From: Chrysaora quinquecirrha
Taxonomy: Eukaryota; Cnidaria; Scyphozoa; Semaeostomeae; Pelagiidae
DNA: 64,000 nucleotides
Reading direction: 5' to 3'
NCBI GenBank assembly: GCA_014526335.1
Contig: JACTAT010000040.1
Span: 9,741,857 to 9,805,856, forward strand
In this document: positions 57,670 through 64,000 of the stretch, in pieces
Layout of the letters: each line of letters starts with the position of its first letter
Position numbering within the stretch: position 1 is the first letter of the stretch
Notes under the pieces: generated by a model
Seen by the model: only the letters and a program-made list of their open reading frames with translations
Told to the model about the DNA's origin: nothing
Database searches by the model: none
Program-made: the position numbers and the translations under genes

Positions 57670-58022
57670 AGGTATGTTCAGGTAACGGATTTTCGCAAAA
57701 ACATAACTTGCTTGCTCATTTCATTGCCTGTTTGCTCCTTCATTCGGTTTCGTGGTTTTTATTTGCTTTTCTATTTTTCTACGAGTTAACAATAAGGCCA
57801 GTTTCAGCTTGCCATGTAGTGGTTCTTAAAAGTCTTGTTTTCTGACCTTGAGGCGATTAACATTTTGTAGGAATCAGCAGGTAAACCTCGTAATTTAGGA
57901 TTTAAATGAGTATTGTATGATTAATACCTTGGCTATAAAACTACTCAGGATTCTGAAAATTTAATTTCCAACTTTCGAACTTATCAAGTTAATTTACAAG
58001 GATAACTTAATTTTGGACATAC
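57670..58022. other. Non-coding stretch
   Basis: Nothing supported; T-rich tracts only. Confidence 0.4.
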
Positions 58023-58123
58023 CTGTTAAAGAAAGGTATCATTACATGCAAGTATTCAAAGTTATTTTTCATTGTTTTCCATAGATTCAACTGAATTTTG
58101 AATTGTGCTTTGTTGCCATCAAT
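58023..58123 (-). CDS. Probable coding exon, gene unrecognised
   Basis: 101 nt lie between an acceptor (CATTTCAG) and a very good donor (AACAG|GTATGT). The frame reads IDGNKAQFKIQLNLWKTMKN and continues NFEYLHVMIPFFN. It may be a downstream exon of the cysteine-rich gene at 60.1-63.8 kb, which lies upstream on the same strand. Its acceptor phase (0) matches that gene's last seen donor (60136). Confidence 0.45.
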
Positions 58124-58423
58124 CTGAAATGTATTGAATATATTATATAATTCCAAGAGAATAGTCCTTGAGTTGTACAAAACTTCAAAATTGTGATGAA
58201 TAGCGGAATCATTTTCGGGCATACTTAAAAGCTTTTTTCGTCTGACACTCCTTAGAGTATGAACGTCAGAAACAGACCGAAACAATAGACTAAGGCGGAA
58301 TTTATACCCAGATGCGGCTCGAAATGCACCAATCAGAAAGATTGAAAAGCTGAATTGGCAATGCTTGCACAATTCTAAGAGATTCTTCGAACACGTTATT
58401 CCAAGCATAATATACAGAAACAT
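58124..58423. other. Intron-like stretch
   Basis: A minus-strand open frame (58007-58462) covers this part, but upstream of the acceptor at 58124 I see no domain. I read it as intron. Confidence 0.35.
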
Positions 58424-58560
58424 TAGACTTATTACCTGAGTCGTAAGTTTCCGCTCCTCCACAACTCAAACACCCCGCTCAAACAACCAGTTTAAGCAAT
58501 CTCACCTTGGTGCTAGTCTAAGTTTCGTGAGCGATAACTGGGACTCAGGTAATAAGTCTA
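58424..58560. mobile_element. 137-bp MITE, TAGACTTA ends, perfect 9-bp target duplication
   Basis: Ends TAGACTTATTACCTGAGTC and its exact reverse complement (19-bp perfect inverted repeat). CAGAAACAT flanks both sides (58415-58423 and 58561-58569). The same first eight bases and the same 9-bp duplication length occur in the element at 5752-5956, so both belong to one Mutator-like MITE family. Confidence 0.85.
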
Positions 58561-58821
58561 CAGAAACATATTTGAAAAAGAACAAGGCGAAAAGGCACAA
58601 AGAAAACAATTAAAAATAACCTATAGTAATCAGTTGTATCTAATCAGAGCAAGAATTTCTTGGAGTTTCCCACCAAGCTCTAGTGAGGTTATTCTCTTTC
58701 CTAATCTCCATACAAAAACATCTTCATAAACGTACTAAACATCATGGAAAATCCTAATGTAAATTCAGAGATGTTGAGAGAATTGTGCAAATATTGCTGC
58801 TGAGTAAATAAGTGATTCATT

Positions 58822-59195
58822 GGGCGTGTGCTTCTGAACCTCCCAAACCTTCCGAATTTCAAAAGAAGAAAGCTTCCAAAAACAGAATCTATGACTTTCG
58901 AAATACAAATCTGAAAATCCGAGACTAATCCAAATTTGTGCCAAACTTCAGTCAACTTTCGCGCCAAAAATCTTGATTGCCTCTTCCCCAGACCCATTTG
59001 CGGAACGTCTCCTGGCAACTGGTAAAGTCTCCTTCGAACTTCACACCGAAAATCTCTCGAAAGTCTCGGAAGCCTGTTTGAAAAGAAGGTTTTGGAGAGC
59101 TTCAAAACCTGCCTTTTTGAAGAATTGCTTCGAAAAACACATATTCTGAAAAAAGAAGGCTACCGAAAAAAGAATTGGTTTGGAAGAACACGCCC
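58822..59195. mobile_element. 374-bp MITE with GGGCGTGT ends
   Basis: The ends are GGGCGTGTGCTTCTGAACC and, inverted, GGGCGTGTTCTTCCAAACC. ATT flanks both sides (58819-58821 and 59196-59198). GGG-starting ends and a 3-bp duplication resemble PIF/Harbinger elements, though their usual target is TWA. A 134-codon minus-strand open frame (58701-59105) lies mainly inside it and is not a gene. Confidence 0.65.
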
Positions 59196-59198
59196 ATT

Positions 59199-60135
59199 AC
59201 GTCACAAAAAGAAATTTTCTAACTAAAGGGTCAACAGTAACATGGATGACAAATAATGCTAAGAGTTGCGAAAAATGGATTAGTTCTCGGGAGCATAACC
59301 ATTGTGCAGAGCATCCTGCATTGACATAAACTTCTAAGCAATCAATTTTACTATATTGAGGCCCCCCCAAGCGGTTCTGCGTGATGCGTTATTGGACCAT
59401 TTTTCATGCGTGATTTTGTGAAACGAGAAATTTTTGCGCGTCAATGCGTGAATCTAAACTCCTGCGTGTCGCGTGAAATGTTTGCTACGGCTCGTGATTT
59501 CGTAATTTACAGTATTGGTGACATAATTGAGAGGTTGCTTGAATGCAGCTAGCTTTATTTCTTTCATTCTTGCATATGATAAAGTAGTAAGTCTCCTAAA
59601 ATCTTAATTTTGTGTGTTCCCTGTTGCAAGCTCGTCGTGGAAAGAATTTTTCGAAGTAAATCTTTTAGACATATGAAGTTAAAAGTCCTGAATATTGATC
59701 ATGCTCAAAATTTCGGAAAGAATAGCCTGAAGTTGTGTGCACGTGAAAACGAGGTTTTAACGTGCGTGATTGCGCGAATCGTAGAAAAATTGCGCGTGAT
59801 TGTGTGATTTGCACTCCCCTTGGACGGTCTCTATACTAATATACTTTTACTTATTTCAAAGCAGCTTTCTAGCTACAGGAAACAGGTTTACCGGAAACTT
59901 AGAGCTAAAAGAGACCTAAATAACGTATTTTGGGTAATAAACCTAATTTTTCTACAATCACGGAGTTTTGAAAAATCTACAAGCAACTTTTAATATTAAA
60001 ATAGGGTAAAATAAAGAATTTTTTAGAACTTGTTTTCTTGAAACATAAAAAGCGTGTGTCTGGTCTTAATTTGCAACTTTCAATTGTTTCTCTCGTGGGG
60101 ATTTCAGGGTGAATTTAAAAGTGCATAATACAAAC
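59199..60135. other. Intron-like stretch with a GCGTGA-rich block
   Basis: From about 59375 to 59810 the words GCGTGATT, GCGCGT and GCGTGAA recur, giving unusually many CG dinucleotides for this region. The plus-strand open frame at 59610-59807 lies in it and has no domain. No function can be assigned. Confidence 0.4.
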
Positions 60136-60402
60136 CTTCATTTGGTAATACGCCATAATAGGTAAGCAATCTGCTGCAGACGTTAGTTTGTATTGACATA
60201 ATACAAAACTGTCAATAGGTGGACAGAATCGTAAAGATCTCACACCACATGGATTTGAAAATGTTTTATCTTCTGCAGTTATAGTGGGGGTAAGACTGTC
60301 AGATTGCTGAACACAATAATGACAGATCATATTGTCAAAGACGGTTGAATCATTTGTTGCAAGAAGATCCAAGGACACTTCTGGCGATCCTTCTAGCTCG
60401 GC
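60136..60402 (-). CDS. Cysteine-rich coding exon of a spliced gene
   Basis: 267 nt (89 codons, phase 0 to phase 0) lie between an acceptor (TTTTTATTTTAG) and a donor (ATGAAG|GTTTGT). It contains six cysteines, including MICHYC, NPCGVRSLRFC and FVLC, which suggests a disulfide-bonded extracellular or a metal-binding module. I do not recognise the family. It joins in frame to the exon at 61050-61106 (SCK then AELEGSPEV). Confidence 0.62.
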
Positions 60403-61049
60403 CTAAAATAAAAATAAAAAAGGTACAGCAAAATCTCATTAGACCAGCACGAAAAACAACAACAAAAGCAGCATCCAGCGGCAGCACCTAACAACAAGAA
60501 TATCCAACAACAACAACAACAATAACTACTACAACAACAATACACAACCTACACTATCAAAAGCTTCTTACGCAAGAACTTTGTGAATTGCCACAGTAAT
60601 CGCCCTTAATCTTCTTGTAATATCAAGTTGCTTCCAGTTCTTATATCATGAGTTGGTTTCTCGTGGGTTATTATAACATGAGTTCTTAAATCTCGAGTTT
60701 ATTGTCCACACGAACACCCCCAGATAGCAGAAATGGCCTAACACGTAGTTGTGCCTAGTTACTTTCGTAGTCGGTTCCTAAATATCATAGGATATGCCAG
60801 AAAATAGGAGACAAACGCTAAGATATGCAAAATTCCCCATAACTCAAGTGTCACAGAAGCAAGAATTCTACTTAGGAAAGAATTTGAATCAGTACACATT
60901 TCGTTTGGACGTTTAAAATACTTCACTGTCTTTACTACTCTTGGTTTAGCTTAATTTGACTGATTTTCACCGCTGGGCCACAACGTCGATCAAAGACTAT
61001 AAACAATCATTTCTGAAGAGCGAATCGAAAAGAATTTTACCCAACTTAC
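60403..61049 (-). other. Intron with a CAA microsatellite
   Basis: The intron runs between two exons of the minus-strand gene. An imperfect CAA/CAG tract lies at about 60451-60552. Nothing else is seen. Confidence 0.5.
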
Positions 61050-61106
61050 TTTGCAGCTGATGGTTCCAAATACCTCGCACACGTCTGGCATACTAGATCT
61101 GTCATA
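61050..61106 (-). CDS. Small coding exon of the cysteine-rich gene
   Basis: 57 nt between acceptor (CTTTTTCAG) and strong donor (AAA|GTAAGTTGG). It reads YDRSSMPDVCEVFGTISCK, phase 0 at both ends, and continues in frame into the exon at 60136-60402. Confidence 0.58.
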
Positions 61107-61631
61107 CTGAAAAAGAAACAAATTTGAAACGAAAAAACGGTAAAATTCAGCAATACAACATCCATCGTCTTTATACTCCCCATTCTTTCAATACATAGGC
61201 CCACATGGTCAAAACCTTCTTTACAGTGGAAAAACGTAACATAAAATTACTGAGATTCGAGAACAATTGCAAACATAACATAACATCAACTACTGAAATT
61301 AGAGAATAATTACAAAAATAAAACAAAAATTAGAATCTTATTGATATACTAAATCAACAGTTATATCTAGAATCAAACAAATTACCGTCATTTTATACAA
61401 AGGGCAACAGAAAGAAAGATTGGTCTATTTGGTTGAATTCAAAACTTATCGTGGTGTTAATAAGGATCCACCTAGCCTATATGCATGTTTTCTTAATCCT
61501 TCTATTGCACTATTTTGCACAAGCCATCTACAGACTACATTTGAACGGACTGACCTGTGACTATGTGGCGTTGCGTAAAGCACAGAGCATGATGATTTTG
61601 ATCGTTTTGCCAGGGTCCAGGCTAGCGAATC
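61107..61631 (-). other. Intron-like stretch
   Basis: A-rich. The short plus and minus open frames at 61433-61640 overlap each other, and neither has support. Confidence 0.4.
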
Positions 61632-61835
61632 TATAATCACTACTGTGGTGGATAATCACTACTGTGGTGGTACTTTCTGCGTACTGTGGTGGTAGTTTCT
61701 GCGTACTGTTGTCAATAATCACTACTGTGGTGGGTTACTATGCTTGATGTGGTGGGTTACTATGCTTGTTGTGGTGGTAGTTTTTGCGTACTGTGGTGGA
61801 TAATCACTACTTGTGGTGGGTTATTATGCTTTATG
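61632..61835 (+). repeat. Minisatellite of CACTACTGTGGTGG and related units
   Basis: Units such as ATAATCACTACTGTGGTGG, TACTTTCTGCGTACTGTGG and GGTTACTATGCTTGATGTGG alternate for about 200 bp. It lies inside the presumed intron between exons at 62.6 and 61.1 kb. Confidence 0.85.
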
Positions 61836-62585
61836 CGGTGAATACAAAATCATAGCAAAACTCTACAGATACGAAATCATAGCAAAACTTTAAGATTTGC
61901 ATATCCTGAGAAATCAAACTTCGTGGTCAACTACAGTAAACATGAGCTTTAGAAACTCTTTTGCCAGAGAAAGGAAGACCAGTACACGAAAAATGAAAAA
62001 ACCTGAACACATCGAAGTTGCTCGTGAATAAAAATGGCTATATGTTGTTTTCCTTTGAAAGTGTTCGGTCGCCAAGAAGGAACCTGAAAGAAAATAAGGC
62101 TGACATATAAATGAAAATTTGAAATGGGAAACTTAGTCAATACTGTTAAACAATGCTTCTCTCTGTTACCAATTTAGCAGTTCAAAAGAAGGGCAGACCT
62201 TGAGGCCCCATTCATTGTGGAAAATGAACCTCCCATTGACTTACAATCATTATTATTGAGCACTAACGCTGTTGCTATGGTTATTTTAATACTTTGATTG
62301 ACACTTTTGAATCTAGGCTTGAAGCTGAAGTTGTGAGTTGGTGATCGGAGCGAGCTTCGGAGATTAAATTTTTAAGTTATGTTTGTTGTTTTTTTTGTGA
62401 TAAAATACCATAAAACGTATTCAAGCAAGTTTTCTTTGTTATCCGAATCTATCAATGATTTCGCGATACTCATACGAGGAGATACGTGATCGCTCCGGGA
62501 GGAGATCGATAACAAACTGGTACTAAAAGAAACTTAAATACAGAATCAAGAACTATTTGATATACGAATAAAGAATCGTGAGGAC
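61836..62585 (-). other. Intron-like stretch
   Basis: No supported feature. The minus-strand open frame at 61949-62140 has no domain. Confidence 0.4.
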
Positions 62586-62723
62586 CTTTTGCTTTGGTAC
62601 AAATAATGAGTCTTTAGAATTCAGTATTCCTCGTGAAGTAGCTGGATCCATTTCCAGTGGTGTTCCAAATGGCATACAAACAAGAAGATAGTCGCGAAGA
62701 TCTTGGATTTTCTCTTCTGAAAC
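62586..62723 (-). CDS. Coding exon of the cysteine-rich gene
   Basis: Starts after acceptor TCTTTAAG and reads VSEEKIQDLRDYLLVCMPFG and onwards, phase 0. The end is either 62586 (AAG|GTCCTC) or 62601 (TTT|GTACCA); both keep phase 0 into the exon at 61050-61106. The previous exon also ends in phase 0, giving a smooth join (PGLE then VSEEK). Confidence 0.52.
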
Positions 62724-62929
62724 CTTAAAGACATATCAAGGATTAAATGCCTCATAACATCGACTGTGTTTTTTCATCATAAACATATTTCATATATTAA
62801 AAGGTAATTTATCACTCAACAAGCCTCAAGTTCTTAAATATCAATATCATAGATCCATAAATATATGCTCAGAAATTCGAACTTATGGTGTAAAGAACAA
62901 AGACATAGGTATAGACATCAAAGCCTAAC

Positions 62930-63320
62930 CAAAACGCTTATCTTGAAGAAGAGCACCCTGCTACGAGTGCTATCAAAGCTAACAAAGCTAACGCAAATTC
63001 AAAATCTCACGCCAATCCAAACCATAATGCTCCACAAAGTTCTAACGCGAACGCTTGCTGCAAAGTCATGCTGATTTTAACGCCAATTTTTAACCCTTAC
63101 CCTAAACATTATCCAGATGGTAAGTTTAATGCTAACCATACCAACGAACATAACCCTAACCGTTATGCTTACGCTAACCTAAAAATAACCCTCACACTTA
63201 AACTAACACCAATTAAAATGCTACCACTGAAGCTAAAACCAAAATCCATAGAAAGAAGCAGAATACACTTCAATTGACTTTGTTGTAACGCTAGCAATAA
63301 CACTAACGATAAATATAACC
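62930..63320 (+). repeat. Degenerate CTAACC/CTAACG-rich repeat, distantly telomere-like
   Basis: Words such as AACCCTAACC, GCTAACG and CTAAACATT recur with a loose six-base rhythm. AACCCTAACC matches the animal telomere repeat over 10 bases only, so this is probably a decayed simple repeat. Two plus-strand open frames over it (62865-63277) are Thr/Leu/Asn-rich artefacts. Confidence 0.55.
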
Positions 63321-63725
63321 GTAATATTAGCCCTGAAGGGAACTCTTTCTTGAACTAACACAAATTTAGCTAAAAGCTAACACTTATGCTAAGACCCTAC
63401 TCAAATGCTGACCCTCCTGCTGTCCGTAAGCTTAAGGATAACGTGTGCGGGTGTGCTATGTTCGGGAATTATGACATAAATCTTATCCCTATATTTTTGA
63501 AATCAGCATTTGAAAGCAAGGGCAAGCGATCTTACGTGTCATTCATCTGAGGAATGATGTTGAAAACGTGGTTCGAAATGCATCTTTACAAAAAGCAAGG
63601 TGCTCAACTGACGATCTATTTTCTGCTGTATCATATATAATTATTACATGAAAGGTAGAGACCAACTAAAGATCTTTATTCGGTATAAAAAAACTAGCCA
63701 AAATCACTTGATAGAGATGTATTAC
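63321..63725 (-). other. Intron-like stretch
   Basis: No supported feature on either strand. Confidence 0.4.
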
Positions 63726-63801
63726 CTCTAAGCCAGGCTGAATCGGTCCAATCAAATCAGCAATTTTGTGCATCATAGAGTAGGCAACTGCGATGGGACC
63801 T
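63726..63801 (-). CDS. Most upstream visible exon of the cysteine-rich gene
   Basis: 76 nt between acceptor (TTGCTTTGCAG) and donor (GAG|GTAATA). One base of a split codon is followed by 25 codons reading GPIAVAYSMMHKIADLIGPI then QPGLE. The start of the gene must lie beyond the right edge. The remaining 63802-64000 shows nothing further. Confidence 0.5.
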
Positions 63802-64000
63802 CTGCAAAGCAATTCTGCAACTCAATACCTGAATTATTATTCAAATATTAAGATGAAGGTTCTAGGAAATCAAGTTTATATATTTGAGCTGGAATGTCTT
63901 TCAATACAGAAAAGAGCACAATCCTTAGATATTCATGTCCTAGAACTGAAAGAACCAATGCACTGCATGTTTGCCCAAAGGAATCAAAGGTTAAATGTAG

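Noticed and set aside
58701..59105. 134-codon minus-strand open frame
   Set aside because: It lies mainly inside the MITE at 58822-59195, whose inverted ends and 3-bp duplication explain the sequence better.
62865..63277. Two plus-strand open frames rich in Thr, Leu and Asn
   Set aside because: They come from the degenerate CTAACC-like repeat.

Overview
This window is nuclear DNA from an animal. It is AT-rich, has spliced exons with GT-AG borders, an intronless class A GPCR, hAT-type transposase remains and many short inverted-repeat transposons. The GPCR style (DRY kept, CWxP and NPxxY degraded, no intron) and the ZMYM1-like hAT relic fit a cnidarian such as a coral or sea anemone. That assignment is inference; no single gene fixes the species.

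The dominant object, 15.2-54.3 kb (61% of the window), is one tandem array of about 260 units of about 150 bp. Each unit carries one intronless 73-nt tRNA-Ala gene on the minus strand plus a 77-78 bp spacer. The genes share one body: acceptor GGGGAAT/ATTCTCC with the alanine determinant G3.U70, A73, a normal D arm, and anticodon stem CTCGC/GCGAG. They differ mainly at anticodon base 34. My hand tally is about 134 UGC, 82 AGC and 31 CGC. In nearly every unit a T4 run lies 8 nt past the gene, as expected for a Pol III terminator. Two spacer families (A and B) and many A/B hybrids, plus exact multi-gene duplications, show unequal exchange and gene conversion. A few copies carry other anticodons on the alanine body: AGU (Thr) x3, CAC (Val) x2, UCC (Gly) x1. 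Others have lost G3.U70, U33, a loop base, or the whole anticodon arm.

Left flank (1-15.2 kb): an open coding exon runs off the left edge on the minus strand. There is a possible UNC93-like exon near 4.0 kb, two small foldback transposons (5.75 and 6.05 kb), a GCAA-type minisatellite (6.7-7.66 kb), the GPCR (10.7-11.8 kb), and a 1.5-kb TTAA-flanked element that holds two further transposons.

Right flank (54.3-64 kb): an isolated exon lies just past the array, then a broken hAT transposase relic interrupted by a GAT microsatellite. Next come a 137-bp MITE of the same family as the one at 5.75 kb, another 374-bp MITE, and a spliced minus-strand gene with a cysteine-rich exon (exons at 63.7, 62.6, 61.1 and 60.1 kb, possibly 58.0 kb). 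CAA, TGTGGTGG and CTAACC-like simple repeats also occur.

The protein genes show no functional link with each other. The biology of the window is the tRNA array. All counts were made by eye, and exon borders come from splice consensus and reading-frame continuity only.
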